A stretch of DNA of 37,039 nt from an uncultured beta proteobacterium (GTDB lineage Bacteria; Pseudomonadota; Gammaproteobacteria; Burkholderiales; Burkholderiaceae_C): positions 1-37,039 of the forward strand of contig CAIYRQ010000194.1 in the NCBI GenBank assembly GCA_903928635.1, given 5' to 3'. A model generated the notes under the pieces. The model was not told the DNA's origin. It searched no databases and saw nothing but the letters and a program-made list of their open reading frames with translations. A program made the position numbers and the translations under genes. Below, piece by piece: positions 16,765 to 24,619 of the stretch; position 1 is the stretch's first letter, and each line of letters opens with the position of its first letter.

Positions 16765-17595
16765 ATGACTGATTTGGTGATTCGCAAACTGTTGGTGGAC
16801 CTCAACACCCCATTTCCGGCCCGGTGGAACGGCGGCGACGCGTTTCGCTCGGCTTTTTTCAATGCCTTGTCGATGAGTTTTCCGGTCGGAGAGCAGTTCT
16901 TTATGGATTCGGTGCGTGCGGGTTTCAAGACACTGCCGGAAGAAAAGCGGGCGCAATTTGCAGCTGAAGTACAAGGATTTGTGGGGCAAGAGGCCACCCA
17001 CCGGCGCATTCACGCCCTGTTTAACGGGCACTTGGATCGTCTCGGCTTCACCAACGCAATGGAGCAGCGCGCCATCCGCAGAATCAAAAAACAGGCGCAC
17101 CTTCCTGCACGCATGCACTTGGCTGGCACTGCCGCCACTGAACACTTCACGGCTCTGTTTGCCGATTGGATGCTGCGCCACCCCGAGGCGCTCGAAGGTG
17201 CTGAAGAGCGCTTGCAAACCCTCTGGCTGTGGCACAGCGCGGAAGAGTCCGAGCACCGCAGCACAGCCTTTAATGTGTACCAAGCCATGGGTGCGAGCCA
17301 CCGAACACGCGTGCGGGTCTTCCGCTACGTGACCGTGATCTTTATGTATGACTTGTTCTGCCAAACGGTGCGTAACCTTTGGCATGACCGCGCCTTGTTC
17401 AAGCTCAGTACCTGGCGCAGTGCCGGAAAGTTGTTGTTTGCCAAAGATGGCATGCTGCGCGGCAATGTGGCGCAGTGGCGCGACTACCTGCGACAAGACT
17501 TCCATCCGGAACAGCATGACGCCAGCCGTTCGCAGGCCTGGCTGCGTGACAACACACGCTTTTTTACACCGGTGTCCGGCCCCGTCTCCACTTAA
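16765..17595 (+). CDS. PF10118 'metal-dependent hydrolase' with ferritin-like di-iron ligand pattern
   Basis: This 276-residue helical protein matches the PF10118 family, annotated only as a predicted metal-dependent hydrolase. The visible residues form an E / ExxH / E / ExxH series: E43, E76-A-T-H79, E126 (ATEHF) and E161-S-E-H164. Spacings are about 33, 47 and 35 residues, as in ferritin-like di-iron carboxylate oxygenases. That suggests a di-iron oxidase or oxygenase; this is inference. ATG 16765 is preferred over a TTG two codons upstream. A six-codon mini-ORF (ATG at 16748) ends in the ATGA that forms this start. It is the first gene of the sulfatase cluster, with a palindrome about 44 bp upstream, and is followed after 17 bp by the next gene. 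Confidence 0.8.
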   Translation: MTDLVIRKLLVDLNTPFPARWNGGDAFRSAFFNALSMSFPVGEQFFMDSVRAGFKTLPEEKRAQFAAEVQGFVGQEATHRRIHALFNGHLDRLGFTNAMEQRAIRRIKKQAHLPARMHLAGTAATEHFTALFADWMLRHPEALEGAEERLQTLWLWHSAEESEHRSTAFNVYQAMGASHRTRVRVFRYVTVIFMYDLFCQTVRNLWHDRALFKLSTWRSAGKLLFAKDGMLRGNVAQWRDYLRQDFHPEQHDASRSQAWLRDNTRFFTPVSGPVST

Positions 17596-17612
17596 ATACC
17601 AGGAGGTTCGCT

Positions 17613-18227
17613 ATGGCCTATCACGCATCCGTGGTTGCAGTTGCTGTTGCGCTCTACCTGGTATTCGTCTGGTGGTACGGAGGCAATGGGAGACCCTTGA
17701 GCAACGATGAAAAAGCACAGTTCATCGCGGAGTTTCGGCGGCGCCTGCAAGGTACCCGGGAAGAAGGCTTGATCGATGAGGCGCAGCAGCTCATGGCCAG
17801 TGACGATGGCAAAGAGTTTGTCATGCACAACTGTGTGCGCTACCGCGCCAAAGCGCTGTATCCGCAGGGTTACAACTACAGTGATGACCCGCGAGAAGCC
17901 GACAAGCGCTACGGAAAAGCAATCATTCCCCACTTGCTGCGCCGCGCTTGCCTGCCGGTTTTTGTTGCCCGACGCAGCGGTCGCTTCGTGGACTGCCCGG
18001 GTGTGCCTGACTGGCATTACGTGGCCATGGTGCGCTACCGCAGCCAGCGCGATTTTTTCAACTTTGCTCTCGCCATCGGGGCCGCGGGTGACGATGTTCA
18101 TAAGTGGGCGGCCATAGAGCAGACAGTGATATTTCCGGTCAAGCCCATTGTTAGTTTCATCACCGTGCGGATCTTGGTCGCGAGCTTGTTGGCTGTGGCG
18201 ACCATGGTCTTGCTGGCAGTTCCATGA
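17613..18227 (+). CDS. Unknown protein with two terminal membrane segments
   Basis: I do not recognise this 204-residue protein with certainty. It has an N-terminal hydrophobic segment (about 4-21, ending in VWWYGG) and a C-terminal one (about 180-203), so both ends should sit in the membrane with about 155 residues between them. The middle contains VMHNCVRYRAKALYPQGYNY and then DWHYVAMVRYRSQRDFFNFA followed by a His/Lys-rich stretch. That pattern recalls the ferredoxin-like DUF1330/ABM fold (an R-Y-x-S-x-x-x-F strand-helix unit). Start support is excellent: AGGAGG lies 7 nt before the ATG. Its stop overlaps the start of the GST-like gene as ATGA, so the two are coupled. A role as a membrane partner of the cluster's oxidative enzymes is a guess. 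Confidence 0.75.
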   Translation: MAYHASVVAVAVALYLVFVWWYGGNGRPLSNDEKAQFIAEFRRRLQGTREEGLIDEAQQLMASDDGKEFVMHNCVRYRAKALYPQGYNYSDDPREADKRYGKAIIPHLLRRACLPVFVARRSGRFVDCPGVPDWHYVAMVRYRSQRDFFNFALAIGAAGDDVHKWAAIEQTVIFPVKPIVSFITVRILVASLLAVATMVLLAVP

Positions 18228-19261
18228 TTGGGCTGCCCGTCGCCTTCAAGGGTGCGCCCGGCTCTCCCTACACACGCAAGATGGCAGCGCTTTTGCGCTA
18301 CCGCCGGATCCCTTACCGCTACCTGGTGGGCAGTGCCGCCGATAAGGCGGGCATGCCCAAACCCAAGGTCGAACTGCTACCGACTTTTTATTTGCCGGAC
18401 GCCAACGGCGATCTCGAAGCGGTGACCGATTCCACACCACTGATCCGCCGGTTTGAAAAAGAGTTTGCAGGCCGTAACGTGTTGCCGCCGGACCCGCTGC
18501 TTGCCTTGATCGACGCCTTGCTCGAGGACTTTGCAGACGAGTGGCTGACCAAGGCCATGTTCCATTACCGCTGGGTCTTTGCGGATGCAATTGAAAAAGC
18601 CAGCGCCATTCTTCCGACGCAGTTTGTGGGTGTCACGGCAAACCAAGACGTGCTGGACGCAATGCAAACCCAATTCGCGCAGCGTCAGATTTCCCGACTC
18701 GCGGTGGTTGGTTCCAACGAACACACCGCTGACATCATCGAGTCGGGCTACAAGCGCCTGGTGGATTTGCTAGATGCCCATTTGCAAACGCAGCCATTTT
18801 TGATGGGGCAGCGCCCCGGTGCCAGTGACTTCGCACTGTATGGCCAGTTGACTCAACTCGCCCATTTTGATCCGGTGTCTATGGCACTGACGCTCGAGCG
18901 CTCGCGCCGGGTGTTTGCATGGGTGGACTTGGTCGAAGACCTGTCGGGGCTGGAGCCGTCGGATGCTGATTGGGCGCCTTCCGATGCGCTCGCACCGACT
19001 TTGCTGGCGCTCCTTGGTGAACTTTCCCAAGGCTATGTGCCGGTATTGCTGGCCAACGCCAGGGCGTTGGCACAAGGCGAAAAGCACATGAGCGCCGATT
19101 TGCCGAGTGGGCGCTGGCAGCAAGCGGTGGTGCCTTACCAGGCCAAGTGTCTGCGCTGGCTGCGCGAACAGTTTGCAGCGCTTGATACAAAGACCTATGC
19201 CCGTGCGGCGGAAATTTTTGAAGCTAACGGGCTTAGCAAGCTGTTTTATGCTCCGATTTAA
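18224..19261 (+). CDS. Glutathione S-transferase-like protein, extended
   Basis: This 345-residue cytosolic protein has an N-terminal thioredoxin-like GST domain: GAPGSPYTRKMAALLRYRRI (about 10-29), VELLPTFYLPDANG with the cis-Pro position, and DSTPLIRRFEKEF as the Glu/Asp-Ser glutathione-gamma-Glu site. A helical C-terminal GST domain follows (about 90-230, with FLMGQRPGASDFALYGQL near 190). About 100 further residues make it longer than the usual 200-240. The start overlaps the preceding stop by 4 nt (ATGA). A gap of 50 bp separates it from sulfatase 1. In the cluster it could conjugate, isomerise or dehalogenate an intermediate; no direct sign of which. Confidence 0.78.
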   Translation: MIGLPVAFKGAPGSPYTRKMAALLRYRRIPYRYLVGSAADKAGMPKPKVELLPTFYLPDANGDLEAVTDSTPLIRRFEKEFAGRNVLPPDPLLALIDALLEDFADEWLTKAMFHYRWVFADAIEKASAILPTQFVGVTANQDVLDAMQTQFAQRQISRLAVVGSNEHTADIIESGYKRLVDLLDAHLQTQPFLMGQRPGASDFALYGQLTQLAHFDPVSMALTLERSRRVFAWVDLVEDLSGLEPSDADWAPSDALAPTLLALLGELSQGYVPVLLANARALAQGEKHMSADLPSGRWQQAVVPYQAKCLRWLREQFAALDTKTYARAAEIFEANGLSKLFYAPI

Positions 19262-19311
19262 TACCGATGCAAACCGGGTAAAAAAACTGACCTAACGAGG
19301 AAACAAAAAAT

Positions 19312-20976
19312 ATGAAAACCCATAAAAAACTGGGTCTGGCACTGATCGGCCTACTGGCCTTGGGTGCAATGGCTTATGCCAACCGCATTTACCTGCTTCA
19401 GTATTCATTGGGTTGGTACACCGATATCCGCCATCCCCGCGATGCGTACCAAGAGACGCCCTGGGTGCAAGGTCCGCAGACGGCCGCTGCGCCAGTGGGC
19501 GAACGCGCGCCCAACATCATTTTTATTTTGGCTGACGACTTGGGTATCAATGACATCACCGCCGCAGGCGGAGGCCATGCGGCGCAGGGCGTGCCAACGC
19601 CCCATATTGATTCCATCGCCCGAGAAGGCGTGCGTTTTGACCAAGGCTATGCCGGCAGCGCGGTTTGCACCGTGTCGCGTGCGGCATTGTTGACAGGGCG
19701 CTATCCTTGGCGGTTTGGCGTGGAGTTCACACCCACGCCGGGTGCGATGGCTCGCGTGGCCGGTGAGTTGTATGCGGACCCCAACCGAGCGCGCAAAGTG
19801 ATGATTGACAAAGAGGCTGCCAAAGGCGCCAAAGATTTCAATGATCTGGGTATGCCGCCCACCGAAATCACCATGGCCAAAGCGCTCAAAGAGCGCGGTT
19901 ATCACACCTTGCATATCGGTAAATGGCACCTGGGCAGCACCCCCGAAATGCGACCGGGCAACCAGGGTTTTGATGAGAGCCTGTTCATGGAAAGCGGGCT
20001 GTACCTGCCGCAAAACGATCCACGTGTCGTGAACTCCAAGCAGGACTTTGACCCCATCGACAAATTTTTGTGGCCCAACATGCGCTTTGGCGTGAGCTAC
20101 AACGCGGGGCATTGGTTTGAGCCCAACAAATACCTGACCGACTACTTCACCGACGAAGCTGTCACGGCCATCCATCGCAATAAAAATCAGCCCTTTTTCC
20201 TTTACCTTGCGCACTGGGGTGTGCATACGCCTTTGCAGGCCAGCAAAGAAGACTACGACGCGCTGCCCCACATCGCCAACCACCGCGAGCGTGTCTACGC
20301 TGCCATGGTGCGGTCGGTGGATCGCAGCGTGGGCCGTGTGCTCCAAGCCTTGAAGGACGACGGGCTGGATCAAAACACCTTGGTGATTTTTGCCAGCGAC
20401 AACGGCGCACCCGGCTACACCGGGCTGCGTGACGTCAACCAGCCCTACAGGGGTTGGAAATTAACCTTCTTTGAAGGTGGTTTGCGCGTGCCCTATGTGG
20501 CGAAGTGGCCTGGGCACATCGCTGCCGGGACGAAATACGCCCAACCCATTACCAACATTGACATGATGCCCACCATGGTGGCTGCGGCAGGTGGAAAAAT
20601 GCCGACGGATCGCGTCATCGATGGCGTGAATTTGCTGCCCTATTTAAATGCCAAACCACAAGTGCAGCCGCAGCGCAGCCTGTTCTGGCGCGATGGTCCG
20701 TACCGCGCTCTGCGTCATGGTTCATGGAAACTGATTGCTTCGGAAATGCCACGCAAGGACTGGCTCTTTAACTTAGCCACTGATCCCACCGAGAAGGTCA
20801 ACCTGGCCGAGCGCGAGCCGCAAAAACTGGCCGAACTCAAAGCCGAACTGGCAGCGCACCACGCCGACATGCCAGCGTCGCGTTGGTCGTCCTTTATTGC
20901 GATGCCCATCAGCATCGATAAAACGCTGGACCAGCCCGAGGCACCCGGTGACGAATACACCTACTGGTACAACTAG
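19312..20976 (+). CDS. Exported type I sulfatase 1 (atypical CTVSR active-site motif)
   Basis: This 554-residue alkaline-phosphatase-fold sulfatase hydrolyses a sulfate ester. A signal peptide or anchor lies at 6-23 (LGLALIGLLALGAMAYA). The metal-binding start NIIFILADDLG has D75/D76. The nucleophile region is AVCTVSRAALLTGRYPWR with C119 as the residue converted to formylglycine, but the motif reads C-T-V-S-R, with Val where the canonical C-x-P/A-x-R has Pro or Ala. The second sulfatase signature GYHTLHIGKWHLG is intact, and ASDNGAPG supplies the second Asp-Asn pair. GAGGA about 10 nt before the ATG supports the start. The next gene, an FGE, overlaps its 3' end by 29 nt. Close relatives would be arylsulfatases; the natural substrate is unknown. 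Confidence 0.9.
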   Translation: MKTHKKLGLALIGLLALGAMAYANRIYLLQYSLGWYTDIRHPRDAYQETPWVQGPQTAAAPVGERAPNIIFILADDLGINDITAAGGGHAAQGVPTPHIDSIAREGVRFDQGYAGSAVCTVSRAALLTGRYPWRFGVEFTPTPGAMARVAGELYADPNRARKVMIDKEAAKGAKDFNDLGMPPTEITMAKALKERGYHTLHIGKWHLGSTPEMRPGNQGFDESLFMESGLYLPQNDPRVVNSKQDFDPIDKFLWPNMRFGVSYNAGHWFEPNKYLTDYFTDEAVTAIHRNKNQPFFLYLAHWGVHTPLQASKEDYDALPHIANHRERVYAAMVRSVDRSVGRVLQALKDDGLDQNTLVIFASDNGAPGYTGLRDVNQPYRGWKLTFFEGGLRVPYVAKWPGHIAAGTKYAQPITNIDMMPTMVAAAGGKMPTDRVIDGVNLLPYLNAKPQVQPQRSLFWRDGPYRALRHGSWKLIASEMPRKDWLFNLATDPTEKVNLAEREPQKLAELKAELAAHHADMPASRWSSFIAMPISIDKTLDQPEAPGDEYTYWYN

Positions 20977-22018
20977 CGCCAAGCCTGGGAAGCGGCTGCA
21001 TTGGGCATGGCTCGTGCTGGCTGCGGTGCTCGTCGCGGGCGCGGCGCTGTGGTGGGCCGCACGCCGCACCGAGCAACTGCAACAGCAAGAGCGCCTCGTG
21101 TGCGCGCTGCCGCCGCAAGCGGCGGGCAACCCCCATCCTGGCATGGTGTGGGTGCCCGGAGGAATACTCACTCTCGGCGACACGGTGTATGCCGAAGAGA
21201 TGCCTGTGCGCCCGGTGAAGTTGAATGGTTTTTGGTTGGACCGCACCGAAGTCACCAACGATCAATTCGCGGCCTTTGTACAGGCGACGGGTTACCGCAC
21301 AGTCGCAGAGCGCGCGGTGGCTGCATCGCTACACCCGGACTTACCCGCTGAGATGCGAGAACCCGGTGCGGTGGTTTTCATCAGCCCGACCAGCTTGTCG
21401 GGCCAGGGCAGCCCCACGCAGTGGTGGCGCTATGTACCAGGCGCCGATTGGCGCCACCCTGGTGGGCCGCAAACTGGCATCGAGGGGCGTGGCGCATTCG
21501 CGGTGGTGAATGTGACGATCGAAGATGCACAGGCCTACGCTCGCTGGAAAGGCACAGTGATTCCCTCCGAAGCGCAATGGGAATGGGCTGCCCGTGCAGC
21601 CACGTCGCAGGTGGCACCGGCGCACGAACAACCGCGCCAGGCCAATACCTGGCAAGGCCTGTTTCCGGTGGCGAACTCAGCAGACGACGGATTTGTGGGG
21701 CTTGCGCCGGTGGGCTGTTTCGAGCCCAACGCGCTTGGACTGTTCGACATGATTGGCAACGCGTGGGAGCTCACCCGCGACGCCTATACCCCCAACCACG
21801 CGGTGCTGGCAGCCGAAACCGATGTGGACCCAGGCCCCAACAGCGCGCGGCCGGCCAGCGGCAAGGCCGTGGGGCAGCACGTCATCAAAGGCGGGTCGTT
21901 CTTGTGTGCGCCCAACTATTGCATGCGCTACCGGGCAGGTGCACGGCAGGCGCAGGATGATGACTTGGCGGTGAGCCACCTGGGCTTTCGTACGGCCTTG
22001 GTGGCTCCGGGTCCTTGA
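20948..22018 (+). CDS. Membrane-anchored formylglycine-generating enzyme (SUMF1/FGE family)
   Basis: This enzyme oxidises the active-site cysteine of sulfatases to formylglycine using O2 and copper. The FGE-sulfatase domain spans about 66-352: GMVWVPGGILTLGD, FWLDRTEVTNDQFAAF, IPSEAQWEWAAR, GLFDMIGNAWELTRD and VIKGGSFLCAPNYCMRYR. The last segment carries C320 and C325, equivalent to the two copper-binding cysteines of human FGE (336 and 341), so activity is likely. An N-terminal hydrophobic segment (18-36) preceded by K/R residues predicts a periplasmic catalytic domain. The frame is open to 20897, but GTG 20948 has GAGG 6 nt upstream and gives a 356-residue product. It is coupled to sulfatase 1 by a 29-nt overlap. 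Confidence 0.88.
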   Translation: MTNTPTGTTSAKPGKRLHWAWLVLAAVLVAGAALWWAARRTEQLQQQERLVCALPPQAAGNPHPGMVWVPGGILTLGDTVYAEEMPVRPVKLNGFWLDRTEVTNDQFAAFVQATGYRTVAERAVAASLHPDLPAEMREPGAVVFISPTSLSGQGSPTQWWRYVPGADWRHPGGPQTGIEGRGAFAVVNVTIEDAQAYARWKGTVIPSEAQWEWAARAATSQVAPAHEQPRQANTWQGLFPVANSADDGFVGLAPVGCFEPNALGLFDMIGNAWELTRDAYTPNHAVLAAETDVDPGPNSARPASGKAVGQHVIKGGSFLCAPNYCMRYRAGARQAQDDDLAVSHLGFRTALVAPGP

Positions 22019-22049
22019 CCCGCGCTCGACTTGCGCTGCGTCTGCCCGC

Positions 22050-22670
22050 TTACCGGGTTTGGGGCTTGACCAGGTAGCGGCCAATGATGTCAGTCAGGTA
22101 CTGCTTGGTGGGATGCGCCGCTTGCGGGCGGCTCAGTGCCTGAAAACTGCCCACGATGGTGAGGTAAAACAAGGTCGCTAGTTCGCGCGCGGTCTTGGGG
22201 TCTGGCGTGATGCGCGCAAACTTTTTGGCAAACAAGGCCAGCCGGGCTTGGTCCACCTTGAGCAGCATGGCCGCCACCGCCTGATCGCGCCGACCCAGCC
22301 CGCGCAGCGCCAGCTCGAATCGCATATTGCTCAAGTCCTCGCCACCATGGGCCAATGCCGCGTCCAGCAGGAGTTCGAGGTCTTTCACCGGGTCGTCGGT
22401 GACCGTGTTTTCCAGGCTTTGATTGCCTTGGGTCTCTCGCGCCAACCAGCGTTCTAACAGCGCAGTAATGAGCGCCGCGTGGTCTTTGAAATGCCAGTAA
22501 AAGCTGCCTCGGGTCACACCCAATGTATCGGCCAAGGTCAGCACGCGAACGCCGTCAAAGCCATGCTCGACTGCAGCGGAAAAAGCGGCGTCCAGCCACG
22601 TGTCTTGGTTCAGGCGCGACGCAGACCGGGGGCCTGTTTGCTTCTCAAGGGAGGGGGGGGCAGATACCAT
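22050..22670 (-). CDS. TetR-family transcriptional regulator
   Basis: This is a 206-residue repressor-type regulator. The N-terminal helix-turn-helix is DTWLDAAFSAAVEHGFDGVRVLTLADTLGVTRGSFYWHFKDHAAL (about 22-66), with the TetR recognition pattern GVTRGSFYWHF. The C-terminal helical ligand domain shows no recognised family. The ORF is open upstream to 22763, but the ATG at 22670 fits the usual short N-terminus before the HTH and the lack of similarity upstream. It is the only minus-strand gene within the sulfatase cluster and faces sulfatase 2 across 152 bp that hold a palindrome also found before the first gene of the cluster. It is the natural candidate to control both operons in response to a pathway compound. 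Confidence 0.88.
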   Translation of the reverse strand: MVSAPPSLEKQTGPRSASRLNQDTWLDAAFSAAVEHGFDGVRVLTLADTLGVTRGSFYWHFKDHAALITALLERWLARETQGNQSLENTVTDDPVKDLELLLDAALAHGGEDLSNMRFELALRGLGRRDQAVAAMLLKVDQARLALFAKKFARITPDPKTARELATLFYLTIVGSFQALSRPQAAHPTKQYLTDIIGRYLVKPQTR

Positions 22671-22760
22671 GGCGCTTGTTGGAGGTGACAGTGTAAAGAT
22701 TGTCGTGCAATTCCAGCCACAAGGCCTCTTGCTCATTGCGCGTGCTACCATAAATGAGAG

Positions 22761-22776
22761 CATGCACTAGTGTATG
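22761..22776. promoter_or_regulatory. 16-bp near-palindrome CATGCACTAGTGTATG (copy 2 of candidate TetR operator)
   Basis: Dyad symmetry is broken at one base pair only (G4 with T13). It lies 47 bp before the sulfatase 2 ATG and about 90 bp from the tetR ATG. Its core matches the motif at 16709-16721 in 11 of 13 bases. Confidence 0.55.
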
Positions 22777-22822
22777 GTTGGCGCCGGTGTCAACGCTTGG
22801 GTATGCATCCAGAGGGGAATTG

Positions 22823-24619
22823 ATGAGAAAAATCGATAAAGTTACTGTCGGCGTGTGGGGTGCGGCAGTGGCCCTGCTGTTCCATGGCCTCGCAAATGCA
22901 GGCCAAGCGGCATCCACGCCCCCGGTGTTACCGAAGCGCCCCAATATCGTGGTGCTCGTGGCCGACGATTGGGGCTTTTCTGACCTGGGTGCCTTTGGCG
23001 GCGAAATTTCCACGCCCCATCTGGATGCGCTGGCCAAGCGCGGTATGCGCTTCTCTAACTTCCATGTGGCCGCCTCCTGCTCGCCAACCCGCTCGATGCT
23101 CCTGACCGGCGTCGACAACCACCGCAATGGTGTGGGCAATTTGCGCGAAGCCATGCCCACCGATCACCTGGGGAAGCCGGGCTACCAGGGCTCTTTGAAC
23201 CACAACGTGGTAACCGTGGCTTCCTTGCTTCAAGAGGGCGGCTACCGCACCTACATCGCAGGAAAATGGAATGTGGGCTCCGAGCCCTATAACCTCCCCA
23301 ACCGCCGTGGTTTTGACAAGTCCATCGTGCAGGGCGACACCGGCTCGGACAACTGGGAGCCCAATAAACAGTACTTGCCGCACTTGCCGCAGGTCTATTG
23401 GTTTGAGGACGGGCAGGCCGCCAAGATGCCGGCCGAGTTCTACTCATCGGAGTATTTCGTCGACCGCATGCTGGGCTATATCGATGCGGATACCCGCAAG
23501 CAACAGCCCTTTTTCGCCTATGTGGGCTTTCAGGCCAACCATGTGCCGGTGCAAGCACCCCAGTCCTTTATCGACAAATACAAAGGGCGGTACCACGAGG
23601 GGTGGACAGTGTTGCGCCAGCAACGCCTGGCCAAGGCTATTGCCTTGGGTCTGGTGCCCGCCAGCACCCAGCTCACCACCATGTCCACCACCGGCGACTG
23701 GAACGCTTTGTCGGAGAAAGACCGCTTGCACATGGAGCGCGAGATGGAGGTCTATGCCGCCATGGCCGAGGCCATGGACTTCCACGTAGGGCGCTTGGTC
23801 AACCATTTGAAAGAAACCGGCCAGTACGACAACACAGTGTTTGTGTTCATGTCAGACAATGGTGCCGAAGGTTCGGATTACCATGAAGCGCAGCCTTGGC
23901 TGGCATTCCATTACAACCAGGACACCCAAACACTGGGCGGCAAGGGCACCTATGGCATCCCCGGACCGGGATGGGCCAGTGCGTCAGCCTCGCCGCTCTA
24001 CACCTACAAATTCTGGTCGGGTGAGGGCGGTATCCGCACGCCGATGTTGATCGCCGGCCCACCGGTGCGCCAGAGCAACCAGGTCCAACACGCGCTGACC
24101 CACGTCACCGACATCACGCCCACCCTGCTCGACATAGCCCAGATCAAGCCGCCAGGCCTGAGCTACCAGGGTGCGCCGGTCGAACCCCTGACCGGTAGGA
24201 GCTTGCTGCCATTGCTGCAGGGCAGCGCCACGGCGGTACGCGGGAGTGACCAGCCCCTGGGCTACGAGTTGTCGGGCAATGCTGCATTGTTCAAAGGCAG
24301 CCTGAAGTTGGTGCGCAACATGCCCCCGTTGGGCGACGGCCAATGGCACTTGTACGACCTCAGCGCCGATCCGGGTGAAACGCTGGACTTGAAAGATCGC
24401 CTGCCGCAGGATTTTCAGAGCATGCAGGCCGACTACGCCACTTATGAAAAAGCCAACCAGGTGCTACCTATACCCGAGGGCTACAGCCCGCAGCGGCAGG
24501 TGTTTATCAACAGTGTCTGGCGGTACTGGATTCCTGTGTTCGGTAAGCAGGCGGCTGCTGTGTTGGTCGCGTTGGTGGGTCTGGTCATCTGGTTGCTGCT
24601 GCGCCGTCGCCGCACATGA
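22823..24619 (+). CDS. Exported type I sulfatase 2 with C-terminal membrane anchor
   Basis: This 598-residue arylsulfatase-type enzyme has a signal peptide (MRKIDKVTVGVWGAAVALLF, processing expected near NAG-QAAS). NIVVLVADDWG holds metal ligands D48/D49, and a canonical formylglycine motif ASCSPTRSMLLTG has C86 and R90. The second signature reads GYRTYIAGKWN, with K148 kept but Asn150 in place of the usual His. SDNGAEG gives the later metal ligands. The last 30 residues form a hydrophobic helix (about 576-594) ending in RRRRT, a C-terminal inner-membrane anchor with the catalytic domain outside. AGAGGGG before ATG 22823 fixes the start, although the frame is open to 22754. Its stop overlaps the next ATG (ATGA). 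The substrate is unknown. Confidence 0.92.
   Translation: MRKIDKVTVGVWGAAVALLFHGLANAGQAASTPPVLPKRPNIVVLVADDWGFSDLGAFGGEISTPHLDALAKRGMRFSNFHVAASCSPTRSMLLTGVDNHRNGVGNLREAMPTDHLGKPGYQGSLNHNVVTVASLLQEGGYRTYIAGKWNVGSEPYNLPNRRGFDKSIVQGDTGSDNWEPNKQYLPHLPQVYWFEDGQAAKMPAEFYSSEYFVDRMLGYIDADTRKQQPFFAYVGFQANHVPVQAPQSFIDKYKGRYHEGWTVLRQQRLAKAIALGLVPASTQLTTMSTTGDWNALSEKDRLHMEREMEVYAAMAEAMDFHVGRLVNHLKETGQYDNTVFVFMSDNGAEGSDYHEAQPWLAFHYNQDTQTLGGKGTYGIPGPGWASASASPLYTYKFWSGEGGIRTPMLIAGPPVRQSNQVQHALTHVTDITPTLLDIAQIKPPGLSYQGAPVEPLTGRSLLPLLQGSATAVRGSDQPLGYELSGNAALFKGSLKLVRNMPPLGDGQWHLYDLSADPGETLDLKDRLPQDFQSMQADYATYEKANQVLPIPEGYSPQRQVFINSVWRYWIPVFGKQAAAVLVALVGLVIWLLLRRRRT

Noticed and set aside
20897-20947. Upstream ATG extension of the FGE gene
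   Set aside because: It would lengthen the overlap with sulfatase 1 to 80 nt and has no Shine-Dalgarno, whereas GTG 20948 has GAGG at good spacing and keeps the membrane segment.
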